In this document: piece after piece, positions 44,211 through 57,250 of the stretch | Numbering within the stretch: position 1 is the stretch's first letter | Layout of the letters: each line of letters begins with the position of its first letter | Assembly (NCBI GenBank): GCA_037176725.1 | Contig: JAZBRS010000057.1 | Span: 82,419,501 to 82,483,500 of the forward strand | Length of the DNA: 64,000 bases | Source of the DNA: Posidonia oceanica | Taxonomy: Eukaryota; Streptophyta; Magnoliopsida; Alismatales; Posidoniaceae | Direction: 5' to 3' | Translations under genes and position numbers: made by a program | The notes under the pieces: generated by a model | The model's input: only the letters and a program-made list of their open reading frames with translations | Told to the model about the DNA's origin: nothing | The model's database searches: none

Positions 44211-44844
44211 GTCGATTGCATTGCATGGTTTTACCGTTGTTTTGCTTTTTCGCCTGCATTTGCATATAGGGCTGTGATGCTTACTGTCTGGAGTTCTCAC
44301 GAGCTTGGTTTCGCCCGGTTCGGAACACAGACAGTGCGACTGAGCGTTTAGAAAGCACGTTTACTTCCCTTGCTTTGCCTCTTCCCACTTAGAGCGCACC
44401 TTGAGCATTCATTTAGGCATTCATAGGCACATAGGCATTCAATCCTGCATTTCCCTGCATATGCGAGCGTAAGCCTAGAAAGACCGATTTTCAGGCGTGT
44501 CGGGGGTGCCTAACACCTTCCCCGCACGTAACAGGAGTCCTTGCCTTGTCTTTTGGCCCGCAATGACCATACTGCCCTTATCTTAGGCTAGAGTCATCTC
44601 ATTTGCATGAATTTGCATTTGTTTCCCTTGCATTGCTTTGCTTTGCATTTCTTGCTTGGTTTTGCGTGTTAATTCACGCATTTCCCCCGGTTTTCCTTGT
44701 CTCCTGTTAATAGACATGGTGGCGACTTTGATTTGTCTTATCTTTCTCTTTTCTCCTCGATTTCAAGTGTTTTCGAGTCGAGCCTCTTCCTCAGATCCAA
44801 TCTCCGCTAAATAGCGAGCCTGATTCCGATCGGGATCGCTACAG

Positions 44845-44862
44845 TGGCGACTCTGCTGGGGA
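44845..44862 (+). other. primer-binding site of F
   Basis: TGGCGACTCTGCTGGGGA, one base after the LTR end at 44843. Confidence 0.85.
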
Positions 44863-46175
44863 TGCTAGACTCCGGCTTTCGTTCTTGGCTTTTTGCTCGC
44901 TTGTTTTCGCAGTTTTGCTTGCCTTGTGTGCCTTCTTTGCCTGCTTTGCTCGTTTTTCTGTGCAAACTCCTAGAAAGTCGCTTTGTGGCTACTTTGCTTA
45001 GGTTTTGCACTCCTTTCGCCTCGGTTTGCGCTCCCTTTTCGCTTGGCTCTGCTTCTCTGCTTGTTTATTTATTTGTTGTCTTGCTTATGCTCTTACTTCC
45101 TTTACAGCTTACTTGTCTTTATTTTCCTTGCCTTACTTGCTTATTACTGCTTTAGTTATCGCACATTGCATGTCTACATACTTGTTTGGCAACAATACAT
45201 GCTTTTTGAATGTTGAATGCTTCTTTTACACCTTTGCTATGTCACTACGCATGCACATGCCTTGCATACATGCCTTTTGACTCGGTGAATGTTTTTACTT
45301 CACCATTATGCTCACAAACACTTGCACATGCCATGCGCTTGCCTTTTGTTGTGTTGTATGATTGTTTGCCTGCCATGCTTGACTGATTTTCTTCCCTTTC
45401 GCACATGCCATGCCTAGGATAGTAGAAACTTGTTTGCTCTCCCCATGGTTAACTAAAAACCGCAAGTAAAAAGAACTCCTAGGAGCAACTAGAGACTCTG
45501 AACAATCCTTCACTCCCTCTGGTTAATAAAATGCGCAAGATAAAAGACTTTAAGCATTTGCATAAGCATCATATAGGGCATGCATTCTTCTCATCTGAGT
45601 CCACCTATTAGTCTGCGAAGGACGGTCTTGGCTTCTTGTTCCACCGCTTTGGGCGTGGCACGAGTTGGTCGGTCTGTCCCCCCCTCGTCTGGGGGTCGTG
45701 TCAGTGTTAGTAGAGGGTACCACCTACGCTTTGGCGGGGTAGAGGCCACCAACGCACCACCCTGTCATTTCCTGAGCTTTGGGCCGGGAGTTAGACAGGG
45801 GACCTACTTTTTCTGACCTGAGTCGGTGACCCGTACACCCAGGGATACCCGGAGTAGACAACCTTGCTAGGAAACACTAGTTAGGTAAGGGGGGCATACT
45901 AGAAAGCATGCATATCATTCATGCCATTTAACTAACTCATTTGCATTCATCTTTTAGTTTCTAACCCCTAATTTCCCTCTGTTGTGTCAGCGTGATTGGT
46001 ATAGCGAGTTTCCCTTTGCCAGAGCTCGAGTACCGACCCCCGTTGACACCCCTTTTGCGACTTCATTCGCGACCATTCCCCTTCCGGGCTATCCGCACTT
46101 GCGACGATAGCTCCTCTTAGGACTCACCGCTTGAACACTCGTCGCAGCCCTATTCTCACGCGATCTAGGTCAGCA
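44863..46175 (+). other. 5' leader of F with conserved module
   Basis: The conserved module (45570-45840) matches those of A, D and E; the hairpin CCCCC-TCGTCT-GGGGG is at about 45680-45697. A 78-codon frame (45580-45816) is open here and resembles the A frame after a one-base offset near its start. The rest is T-rich with GCATG words. No other gene seen. Confidence 0.55.
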
Positions 46176-48360
46176 ATGGCCCAGTACGTTAGTGAGCCTC
46201 TTTTCACTCCTGTCACGGAGGGTGTTCCCGTTCCGGCCCCTCCGGTTGCTCCTTCTGTCCCCCTTGTTCCCCCTCCGACGCCAGGGTTTCCTCCCCTGAC
46301 GTCTCTAGGTTCTCAGTACGTCCCAGGACAGTGGCAAGCATCTCTTCCTCCGGATCCGGTCGCCGAATCTATCTTGACGACCGTTACTCGCGTTTCGGAG
46401 ACGCCACTGCCCCCTCCATCCCAGGGATACGTCGCTTTCGACATCCCTTCCACCGTCGCTGCGACCTTTGCTGTAGAATCCTTCCCTCCCGGACAGTCTG
46501 TGTCCGTGCCACTTGTTTCTCAGCCTTCACCGGCACTGCACTTCAGCGTCCCCACTGGCGAGACGCCCGAGGTGCAGTACCAGCACCTGATGGAGCTTGC
46601 CCAGAGACTGCAGGGTATGGCTCTATCAGTTCGTCCTTCTTTTATTCCTGTCGTTCCTGAGGTTCCTCTGAGGCCAGTTCCTGCATTCCATGCATTGACC
46701 TCCACACCTCCGCCTCGACCATCGTCTCAACTGCTCACGGTTCCGACGATGGGGGCCCGTTTGCCGCCTCCTGCTGCACAACACTTAGCACAGCATGCTC
46801 CACTTCCCTCTGGTGGTCAATCCTTTGGATCGGCTGGAGCCCAGTACCTCACTGGCTCGCTGTCTGGCACTCCGCCTATACAGCAACTGGTGCTCCGTCA
46901 TCCTGCCCCTATCACAGCACAGCATGGCATCTACTCTTCTCCTCTGCATCAGGTCCAGCATCCTGCATACACTCCTGCATACACAGTCCCCCAGCACGGA
47001 TACGCCGGCCATCCCGTTGCTCCACCAGGCGACGCTATGGTAGATCCGGAGGAGCACTTAGGTGCGACCCATTCGGCGTATGCGCTCGCTACCCCTGCTG
47101 ATCCCTCTCCTACAGCAGCAATCCCAGACCCCATCAATAACCGGATGGACGTCTTGGAGAAGGCACTACGACTAGTGCAGGGTACTGAGCACCAGACCTA
47201 CCAATTCCGGGACCTCTACTGCTTTCCAGAGGCGGTACTCCCTCCGAAGTTCAAGATCCCAGACTTCGAGAAGTATAATGGTAGGGGCTGCCCCGTAGCA
47301 CACTTGAAGGCGTATTGCGGTGATCTCGCTCAGCTTCAGGCTGACCAGAGGTTGCTGATCCGCTTGTTCCAGAAGAGTTTGACCGGGCCGGCACTCAAGT
47401 GGTTCACATCGCTTGATATGTCAGCCATCAAGACTTGAATGACCTCAGTCAGGCGTTCCTGGAACAGTACTCCTTCAACCTCGATCTGGTCCCAAAGAGG
47501 GCGGACTTGATCGCAATCAAGCAGAATTCTGGCGAGCCGTTCGGGGAGTACGTCGGCCGCTGGCGCGCTCTTGCCTCTCAAGTTCGAGATAGACCCTCTG
47601 ACGAGGAGTCTATCGAGATCGTTATCAAGGGGGCGCAGCCGTCTCTCGGAGCTCTGCTTAGCATCCAACCAGTCACTACTTTTGCGGCACTCATCAGAGC
47701 TGGAGCGCGCGTAGAGAGTTCTTTGCGGAGTGGCAACTTCCCAGCTCTCTCTGCGTTCGCTAAGCAGGCAGTGATCAGCAGCAACAGTGCCAACAGCAGC
47801 GCCTCCAACAACAACAGCGGCAGCAGCAACAACCGCCCAAAGAGGAAGGATTCGCCGAAACCCGCTGTTGCATTCGTCGACTCCCCTGCTGTGCCTGTTC
47901 GCTTGCCATCCCGGCCTGCCCCAGCTCAGATGGTGTACGCTCCTGCATCTAGGAGTCCACACACACCACACATCACTACCACCGCTAGACCGGTCTATCC
48001 TGCCGCACCGGTTCAGCAAGGCTCACACCCAAGGCAAAGAAGGCCACCCATTGAGAGGCGTAGTTTCACCCCATTGGTGGAACCACTCACGGCCATCTTG
48101 CCAAAGGTTGCATCGCTCCTGAAGTTCCCGGAGGTTCGTCCGCCACCAAGTCCTCTGCCGCATTGGTTTAGGTCGGACCTCTTCTGCAATTTCCATCGAA
48201 GTGTCGGGCATTCGACGGACAATTGCTTCTCCCTGCGGAATGCAATTCAGGACTTGATCGAATCGGGAACGATTGTGATTGACATGCACGAGGCATCCAC
48301 CCAAGCACACACTCATGCATCTGCACACTCAGCTGTTCCCCCACATTCTGGCATCACCCG
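46176..48360 (+). pseudogene. gag: gag of element F, one frameshift
   Basis: Starts at the conserved M-A-Q ATG. Regions: Pro/Ser/Gln-rich N-terminus (to about 47100), then the gag core (47190-47680: F-P-E-A-V-L-P-P-K-F-K-I-P-D-F, G-P-A-L-K-W-F-T-S-L-D-M, S-F-N-L-D-L-V-P-K-R, G-E-Y-V-G-R-W-R-A-L). An Asn/Ser linker (47770-47850) and a CxxH...GHxxxxC knuckle (C-N-F-H-R-S-V-G-H-S-T-D-N-C, 48184-48225) follow. A one-base deletion at about 47437 (CTTGAATG where E has CTTGGAACG) shifts the frame; the open frame resumes at 47435 and runs into protease without a stop, so gag and protease share one polyprotein. Confidence 0.88.
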
Positions 48361-49897
48361 CCAACCCTTACCGGAGCACTCTTATCCGGGAGGGGCGGGA
48401 ACCTCAGGCATCCATTCTGTCTTCCCCTCTGGGCCTGCTACCTCTGTGGTCGACCCTTCTGATCTCATCTCTGACATCTCTGAGCCTTTCCCAGTCAGTC
48501 TCTATCTCGCGGTAGTTGCCGGCTCCGAGTCGGGAATTCACTTGATCCGACCGCGTGCTAGGCTGGAGCGCCCTCTCGCGCCTCCCACCGTGCTTCCCCA
48601 GGCTCAATCCCCTGTGCACCTCCTAGCTAGAGCCCAGCCTAGTTCCCCCATTCACCTCTTAGGGCGGCCTCAGTTACACCTTCTAGGCAGACCTCAACCT
48701 GCCCCAGCCTTCCCACCCCAACAACCATACCCATTAGACAGACCGCAGTATCCAATAGGTCCCCCTGTAACCCCTCCTGTGCTCGCAGCACGTGCTCCAG
48801 TCGTCATTGATTTGACCCTAGACACCCATCGCGTCCCTTACAGTTACGCCACAGAGATGTGCGCGGAAGTAACGCGATCGGGGAGGGTTTACAGGCCCCC
48901 AACACCGGCAATTAGGCCAACTCACCCTAGACCTGTTATGCCCCCACCCTCTAGCCAACCCATAGAAGGTCCAACTCCAGATCAGCCTATAGCTAGCCAA
49001 ATCCCTATCCAGCCTGTAGTAACCCAGCTTCCTGCCACTACTCCCTCAGAACCTGCTAGAATCACCCCTCCAGTTGCTAGAAGGAGCCAACCTAAAGCCG
49101 ACTTGACCTCCCAGCTTAAGAAGGTCAAAGTCGACATTTCTATCTGGGATTTGATCCACACCTCTGCCGAACACCGTGAGGCTTTTCTTCGTGTGTTCCA
49201 GGCTGCCCGTGTGTCCCAGTCCATTGAGCCTTCTGCCTTGGAGAGTATGGTTGGGTTGATTGCGGAGCCCCAGGTCATCTCTTTTACGAGTGATGAGCTG
49301 CCTCCGACGGGGATTAATCACAACCAGCCCCTGTTCGTCACGGTGCAGTTCAAAAACTTTCGCATTCCCCTAACACTGGTTGATAATGGGTCAGGCCTTA
49401 ACGTCTGCCCCTTGCGTACTGCAACCAAGCTCGGATTCAAAGCCGAGGACATCACGCCAGCCGTGAAGGGAATGACAGCCTTTGACAATACTCACCATGA
49501 CGCTCTAGGGGTCCTGATTATTCCTCTCGCTATTGGCCCGGTTGTCTTCGACGTAGAATTCTATGTCGTCGACTTGCAGCTGAACTTCAATCTTCTGCTT
49601 GGGCGCCCTTGGCTCCACAAGCATCAGGTCCTTCCTTCGACCCTCCATCGAATGATAAAGTACCGTCGTGGCGATGATGTCATTGTCGTCATGGCAGAGA
49701 ACTTTGAGAAGGAGCGGATCGAGGCAGTCTCACCCGTGTCTTCGCAATCTATCCCGTTTGACCTCGAGACTTCTGAAGCCCTATATCGCGTTAATCGGTG
49801 TGAGCCGGTTAACTTCATTCCTGATCTTGAACGTGTCAACTCCTTGACCGTTCACAGCAACCCCTTTCGAATGGTCGAGAATGTATGTCACAGGTGA
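48361..49897 (+). pseudogene. pro: protease part of F polyprotein
   Basis: In frame with the second part of gag. A variable Pro/Gln-rich linker (48600-49080) includes repeated L-L-G-R-P-Q units; then comes a conserved helix region (I-S-I-W-D-L-I-H, A-F-L-R-V-F-Q-A-A-R-V) and an aspartic-protease domain with L-V-D-N-G-S-G-L-N (49376-49402), F-D-V-E-F-Y-V-V-D-L and L-L-L-G-R-P-W-L-H-K-H. The catalytic Asp is encoded at 49382-49384 in a D-N-G context. TGA at 49895-49897 ends the frame where E has a Trp codon TGG; the same phase continues immediately after it, so this is a nonsense change and not a natural boundary. Confidence 0.88.
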
Positions 49898-51640
49898 GGT
49901 TACATAAAGGGTACGCCGCTCGGGCGTCACGGCCAGGGGATCGCAGAGCCGATCGTAGCAGTGGAGCGAAGGAAATCTGAAGGCCTCGGCTACGAGCCCA
50001 AGACCAACGAAGATCACTGCTTCCAGCTCAAGGACCATGCACCAGCCATTCCCAGAGACCTCACTAACTTTACCAGTGCAGGAACCCTGGGATCATCCGA
50101 CGATCAAGACACGGTACCGACAGAGGATTGGGTGTGTGTTGAGGACTACTACTCGGATGAGGAGCAGTCTGGTACAACAGAGGCAGTCCCAACCAGCACA
50201 GCAGAAACAGTGATCAGAGCAGAGGCCACACAGCCAATCTATTCAGCTCTTCCTCTGGCAGAAACAGCAGGCAGCTCAGCAGGCCCTGTGGCAGAGCAAG
50301 CAAGTTCCCACCCTTTTGCAGCCACATCAGCTTCCCAAGTACAGATAGCAGCAGTGCAGGAGTCAGAGACACTCCTTCTGGCAGAACCAAGCATGCAACC
50401 AGCGGTCACAGTTACATCAGTGCCACTGTCCCTATCTCTGGAGGGGCAGTTAATCAGTACAGTCAGCAGCGCGGCTCAGCCCGCTTCAGCAGCCACATCT
50501 CCAGGAATGCAGCAGGCACAGTCCGCTTCGCATCCTCCTGACAACCAGCAGCAGCTCTCATGGCAAGACCCTATGGCGTCAGAGGCTGCACTCTCTCAGT
50601 TACGGCCCGATACAAAAGGCCAACTGAGCACTACACTCTCTGGGCCCTTGAGCCCTCTGAAGAGCACCCCTGCTTACTCTCCAACAGTGACCCTGGCAGC
50701 ATATCCATCTATGGCACCGCTGACTTGTCTATTTGGGCCTTCTACATCAGAACTGCCATCAGCGGACGCGCCCGTGAACCAGATCATGCAGACCCCAAGG
50801 GCAGCAATCCGTCTTGCAGCCGGGCCAGTGCCGCAGGCCCCCGGCGCCTACTACGTCGACTCCCCCTCGGACGAGGAAGAAGGAGTGGCGATAGAAGCCC
50901 AGGTCGATTCTTGGATGTCTGACTTAGAGCTACTCTATCAAGAACAGATCAAGTCGATAGCAGAAGACCTGGCAGAGCATCAAGCTGCAGAAAGGAAAGG
51001 GAAAGCCGTGGCTACGGACCCTCCTCTGCAAGAAGACCATGCCTCTATCATGGTCCTGGAAGAAGCCTCAGCAGCGCCGGACTCCCCTAGACCAGATGAG
51101 CTCATTACTCTCCAATCAGAAGGCGGGTCTAGGTGGTTTGTGCAACACATGCGTCATTTGAGTAGCATAGCGAGCGGCAACGCCCAAATCAGCCGCCAGT
51201 CCGGCATACCCTCTCCAAGCACACTGGAAGACCCGAAGGGGGAAGCATCAGCAGTGCAAGCAGCAGCAGTAATAGAGCAGAAAGCAGAATCAGTAACAGA
51301 ACAGTCAGCAGCGTCAACAGCAGAACAATCAGCAAGGCCCTCAGCAGAATCAGCAAGGCCCTCAGTGGAATCAGCAGAGCACTCAGCAGAATTAGTCAGG
51401 CCAGAGCAAACAGCAGAAGGAGTTGCTGGGACGGAGGTCACGCACCGAGGCTACAAGAACACTAGAGTAAGCGTGACCATCCTGAAACGTCACCAGGGCC
51501 AAGCAGCGGAACACATGCACTCTTTCGACATCACAAGCCCTTCCTTTGAGAAAGAGATCCTCTCGGAACTTATTGCTTATGGAGAGGAGGATGATATGGG
51601 CATGGGTGAGACTGATGAATCATTGCCCGAGTTCCGGCCC
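49898..51640 (+). pseudogene. protease-RT spacer of F polyprotein
   Basis: In phase with protease and RT. After a conserved G-R-H-G-Q-G-I and I-P-R-D-L-T-N-F segment it becomes Ala/Ser/Thr/Glu/Gln-rich, with short repeats of the type S-A-E-Q-S-A-R-P (51270-51400), and no recognised domain. Ogre elements carry an intron between protease and RT; a spliced intron here would fit but is not proven by visible sites. Confidence 0.6.
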
Positions 51641-53204
51641 TATGACGACGACTCAGAAGGCCCCAACCTCCATGTTGAAGAAGAAACAGAGGTTGTCAAC
51701 ATCGGCACAGCTGAGGAAGTCAGAGAAGTTCGTATCAGTGCCCAGCTGTCCTCCCAGGCTCGAGCAGAGTTCATCGCATTCCTGAAAGAATATGCGGATG
51801 TCTTCGCCTGGAGTTACGAGGATATGGTCGGCCTTGACATAGAAGTAGTGGTACACAATCTGCCCTTAAACTCGGATGCCAAGCCAGTGAAGCAGAAACT
51901 AAGAAGATGGCGACCACAGTGGCTGCTCATGATCAAAGAAGAGATAATGAAGCAGCTCAGGGTCAATTTTCTAAAGGTCGTTCTTTATCCTGAATGGCTG
52001 GCAAACATTGTACCTGTGCCCAAGAAAGATGGCCGAATCCGGATCTGCATCGACTATAGGGACCTGAACAAGGCGAGTCCCAAGGACGACTTTCCGTTGC
52101 CTCACATTGACGTCCTAGTCGACAATACAGCGGGCCACAAGATGCTCTCCTTCATGGACGGCTTTTCTGGATACAATCAAATCAAAATGGCAGAAGAAGA
52201 CATGGAAAAGACTTCATTCATCACCCCTTGGGGAGTCTTCTGCTACCAAGTAATGCCGTTCGGCCTGAAAAATGCTGGTGCCATGACCTATCAGAGGGCC
52301 ATGACTGCGCTGTTCCACGACCTCATGCACCAAGAAGTAGAGGTCTACGTAGACGACATGATTGCTAAAACCAAAGAGCCTGAAGATCATCTTACCTGTC
52401 TCAAAAAGCTCTTTGACCGTCTACGGAAGTACAAGCTGCGCCTGAATCCCAAGAAGTGCGTATTCGGGGTGTCTTCTGGCAAATTGCTCGGCTACATTGT
52501 TAGCCAAAGGGGGATTGAGGTGGACCCGTTGAAAGCACAAGCCATCGTAGACATGCCACCCCCCAGGACTGAAAAAGAAGTCAGAAGTCTGCTTGGGCGT
52601 TTACAATATATTAGCCGCTTCATTGCACAGCTTACGCCCATCTGCGAGCCCATATTCAAGCTCTTGAAGAAGAATGCGCAGATTCACTGGAGCGAGGAAT
52701 GTCAGGCTGCATTTGCCAAGATCAAGCAGCTGTTGATCAAGCCTCCTGTCCTGGTCCCGCCTACACCAGGGAGACCTTTGCTTCTCTACCTTTCTACCAC
52801 GCAGCATTCCATGGGCGCCGTCTTGGGCCAACATGACGAATCTGGTAGAAGGGAGCGCGCCATCTATTACCTGAGCAAGAAGTTTAATGAATGCGAAGCC
52901 AGGTACAGTACACTAGAGAAGACCTGTTTGTCTTTTGTCTGGGCTGCACAGAAACTAAGGCACTACATGATGGCATACCCAGTACAGCTCTTATGCCGGC
53001 ATGATCCTATCAAGTTCCTTTTCCAAAAGCCGGCCATGGTGGGCAGATGTGCTAAGTGGCAGGTGTTATTGTCTCAGTACGACAACACCTTTGTCACACA
53101 GAAATCCATGAAGGGTCAGGCCATGGCAGACCATCTTGCTGACCTTCCTCTGCCTGAATACCAACCCCTCCAGACACAGTTCCCTGATGAAGACAATCTC
53201 TTTG
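51641..53204 (+). pseudogene. pol: reverse transcriptase and degenerate RNase H of F
   Basis: RT (about 51850-52700) copies element RNA into DNA. It shows V-P-V-P-K-K-D-G-R-I-R-I-C-I-D-Y-R-D-L-N, the palm Asp in F-M-D-G-F-S-G-Y-N-Q-I, P-F-G-L-K-N-A-G and the catalytic Y-V-D-D (52346-52357), all intact. The connected RNase H (about 52760-53140) keeps L-S-K-K-F, Y-S-T-L-E-K and a final A-D-H-L-A-D, but its first catalytic Asp is missing: the segment reads L-L-Y-L-S-T-T-Q-H-S where gypsy enzymes have a D-A-S type motif. This is the pattern known for Tat elements with a second RNase H. The frame is cut at 53204 by solo LTR G. Confidence 0.92.
53200..53204. other. left target-site duplication of G (CTTTG)
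   Basis: CTTTG before TGTTGACACCCC, repeated at 58759-58763 after the LTR. Confidence 0.93.
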
Positions 53205-56199
53205 TGTTGACACCCCATTTCGACAAGGCTGAATCGGCAGATCTCTCTGGCGGCTAGGAAAAACCCAAAATCGCACATTTCTCTTCATCCTTCTTCCCAA
53301 ATCAAAACTCCAGCTCAAACCTCAAAGCCAAACCTAGAACCACACCCATTTTCTAACCCTAAAACCTTACCCTGAAACCATCCAAAACCCAAGCCAAAAC
53401 CAAACCCTAACCCTCCTTTCTATCCTTCAAAACCAGCCAACTTGACCTAAGTCTTTACCCCTCTTCCCGAGCTCAAAACTTGACCAAAATCCGTAGGAAA
53501 ATCCACCAACACCCACTCAACAAACCTACTCTAGAACCTAGAAATTTCTAAACCTAACCCATTCCCAAAAACCCTAGAAAACCTAGGTGAATTTCCCCTT
53601 TTTCTACACCTTGAAACCCCTCCAAAACCTTCTTAGAATCAAACCAAAACCTTAGACCCAATACCTTAAGCCCTAGACTACCCACTCGCCATTTTTCATC
53701 CCATTCCAAGACCTTTAAGACATCCATTCACCCAAATTATCCTTTTCTCTCTCCAGGATTATCATTTTCTCTCTCCTCTCTCTCTCCTGATTATCATCTC
53801 CCTTTTCATCCCCTTCTTGCCCTTTCCCTGGCCTGGCTGTGGGCCCCCTTTGTGCTTCCATCCCTTCTCTATCTTATTCCTATTTTTATTTTATTTTTAG
53901 CATTTTCCCTGAATTTTAAAAAAATCATTTCCCTCCAACTCATCTCTTTCCCTTTTATTTCTCCCTTTTTCCATTTCCTTCCTCCTTCTCTTTTCCTTTT
54001 CTTTCTTTTGCAAAAACCCATATAAACCCCTAAAGATCTGTAAAATTCCAAAACATAAAAGAGACAAACCAGAACTCTAAGAGAAACAATTAAAAAACAT
54101 TAAGCAAGCAATTAAAAACTTAAACTTAACTAAACTAAGCTAAAAAGAAAATCAAGCATGCAAACTAAAAAAATGCGAAACAAACCAAAATAAAATACCG
54201 AAAAATCTAGGAAAAAACTAAAACAAAATCAAGACCCACCAAAAATGAAAACCCTACCAAAAGAACTAAAAAACAAACCCTAAAAAAGAAGTGAAACAAT
54301 TAAGAACACTAAGATAAGTAATTAATGAAAGAAAAAGCTTAACTTAACAAACCTAAGAAAAACAATTTGAGAACTCAATTAAAAAGAATGAAGAACACAT
54401 CAAAAAGACTTGAAGACTCTTAATCAAACAAGAGAAACCTAATTAAAAAACATCAAGAAGAATCAACAAATAAAAATTAAAAAACCTAATCCAAAAGACT
54501 TAAGAAAGAAAAACCCTAAAAAGACTAAGACTTAAAAACCCAAAACCAACCCTGATTAATACGAAAATAAATCCTAAAAAATCCTAATCAATATTCTAAG
54601 TGTCCAACAAGGGAAACACAAATTTTAAAACAATTTAAAAAGATTTAACAAACACTTAATCAAATGGAAAACAAATTAAGGACAAAACAAAACCATAAAA
54701 CCCTAATCAAGCCCAAAACACACTAATTAACCTAAAAACAGTCACTAAAAATCTAATTAAAATCCTAACTCACAACACAACTTTTCTAGTATTTTTACTT
54801 ATTTTTAATTTATTTTTTCTTCTTCTAATTTTATTTCCTTTCTCTTCCTCTCTTCTTCTTCCTTCCTTTCTTTCCCACTTCTCATTCCTCTCTTCCTCCC
54901 CTTCATTTTCTTTTCTTTTTTTACTGTGCTCAAGGCCCAGCCCACAGCCGACCACTTCTCCTTCTTCTTCCCTCCTTCCCTTCTTCTTCTTCCATTCCTT
55001 TCCTCCTCTCACAGCCAAAAACGACAGCAGCCTCCCTCATTGGTTTTCTTTTTTTTTTTTTTTCAAACCTCCCTGACACCACCTTGACTTCCCACCATCA
55101 CCCACGATCCACGACCACCATCACCACCCTACCCTGTGGCCTGAAACGAAGGACAGCAACCCATCCCTCCTCTTTTTGACTGTTGGAAACCAGCAAGTTT
55201 GGAGGGATCAAAACTTGGGATTTTGGAATCAGAAGGGGGTTCGGCCGACACAGCTGCGAAGAGGAAGTCACTAGCTCTCTCACCCTTTTTCCAGAACCCA
55301 AAAAGACCCCCAATCCTTGCCGGAATCCTTCCCCGAAGTAGCCAGCACCCAAACAAGCTCAGAGCGACCTTCTTCTTTGCAAACCCACCACCACGAGCAT
55401 CCAAAAATTCCCAAACTCCACCATCGTACTCACCAAGTTCCCACCTTCACAACCCACCCGATATCTCACCCTGAAACCTCCCACAGCCACCGCTTTCCAC
55501 TACAAACACTTGGGTCCTCTTTTTTGCCAAAATCTTCAAACATCCATATCTTCCTCCACACTCAGTGAAATCCACTTCTGTTTCCTCCCACGCACTCCCC
55601 GAACAACCACCTAGCCGCCCGTGCCTTCGCCTCGCCTTGGAGCGCCGCACATCGCCGTATCCACCTCGGCCTTCACAGTTGAGCTCCGGTCGAACCAGAT
55701 CTTGCTCTAGGCCGTAGAAGACCCTTCTGGAACCTCCGTCATCCTCCTCGGGCCTCCGGCAACGTCCCCCAAGGCTCCCCAGCACAGCAGCCGCCGCCCT
55801 CCGCCGTCCCCACTTCTCTCCGGCCGACCGAAAGCCACCAAGTTGGGTGGGCTTTTCCGGCGCACGTGAGGGCCGAAGCAAGCCTCCCCTGGATTCCCCT
55901 CGTCTCCCTCTTGCTCCTCGGCTTTTCCCCGAGGCTTTTCTTCGCCTGTGCCGCCCGCAAGCCCTCGCCGGAGTTCCCTTCTTCTCCGGCACCGGTCACC
56001 GGCGCTCCGGACGCAGCAGCTTCCACACGCACGCCCGCCGCCGCCGAAGCTCTGCCGCAGGTCCCCTCCGCCTCCGTCGCGCCCGCCGTTTCCTCCCAGA
56101 TCCCCGCCGCCTCGCATCACCTCCTCTCCACCGGTCCAGAGGAACGCCGGCGAGCTCCTCCTCCTCCACTGTAAGTCTTCCTCCCCCTTCATTTTCTTT

Positions 56200-57250
56200 T
56201 TTTTGTTAGCTTATCAATTTTCCTTGCATTGCATTTCTTTTGTTTAAGTTTCTGATTATTGCGTTTAGGTCCAAAGCATGTTAAAACTTATGTTATTTTG
56301 ATCTAAGACCATGTTGAATTGCAGGATCTGTTTATTGTTTTTAATATTTGCATGATAGTCCACTTACTGTGCTTGCTAGTTGTAAAAAATTTTGTTTCAG
56401 CCCTTCTGCTTTCAATTTTTGCATCCAGGTCCTACAGTAGTTCATGTAATCTTAATGTGCATAGTTTGCCTTATCATATTGCATTCTGTGTCCCTGTTTT
56501 TTTTCATTTTTGCTGTCTGATCCATTGCAATGTAGAACTTAGGTCTTAATTTAAATTTTTTGCATACTGCATTGCATGTTTGCCCCTCTGATTTTTCATT
56601 TTTGCATCTAGGTCCATTTTAAATGCATAGTAACCATTTTGCACGCATCTTAGCTTATTGTATTGCATTTTCAACCTTGCATTTTCAAAAAATTGCATGT
56701 CAGTCCATGGTCAGTGATTTCAGAGCACACTTTGCATCTAAAATTGCATACTTGACCCTTGCATGATTTAAAAATGACATATAGGTCCTTGCATCCTTTT
56801 AAAGTCATGAAAAAAGACTGTTTTGCCCCTAAAACTGCATCTTAGCTCCCATGCTTGCAAAATTGCACGTAGACCCTCCACCTGCATTCCCAGACTCCCC
56901 AGGACCCTATTTTCTGGAAAAATTGCATTTTAGCCCCTGATGTTTTTAAAGATTGCATTCTGCTTGCCATTTGCTTTCAAAACTTCCTCTGATGCATACC
57001 TACTTTTAAAAGCTGTGTTCTGAAGCCTCTTCTTTGCAAAACTACCCTCTGTCACCTCCTGTTCTCAAAACCCTGCCTGTAGGCCCCACCCTTTTCAAAA
57101 ATTTGCATTTAAACCCCCTCTCTTTTCAAAAATAGCTTTTGAATCTCTACTTTTCTAAAAATTCCCTTCTAGTCTTTTCTCGCTTCTTGCATGCATTGGC
57201 ATCCTTTTAGTCTTGCATCTGGCATTCCTTTGCACACACCAGAGCCCCCT
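56200..57250 (+). repeat. phased AGGTCC array in G LTR
   Basis: Same theme as in F (TTTTGCATCTAGGTCCATTTT near 56600). Confidence 0.6.

Larger units (their letters stand above)
39197..44843 (+). repeat. 5' LTR of element F (5647 bp)
   Basis: From TGTTGACACCCC to GATCGCTACA. Modules: U3 with CCAAAACC and polypyrimidine tracts, GC-rich block (40860-42200), AGGTCC array (42240-43290), a terminus-like module (43545-43930) absent from L0 and A, short GTTTTGCG repeats, U5 box (44470-44570) and PBS-like decamer (44720-44729). Co-linear with G, which is the same subfamily. Confidence 0.88.

Noticed and set aside
55447..56209. 181- and 161-codon frames in G, and similar ones at 41636-42109, 10826-11532 and 1845-2303
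   Set aside because: GC-rich LTR block open on both strands; no domain-like motifs, no frame conservation between L0, A, F and G.
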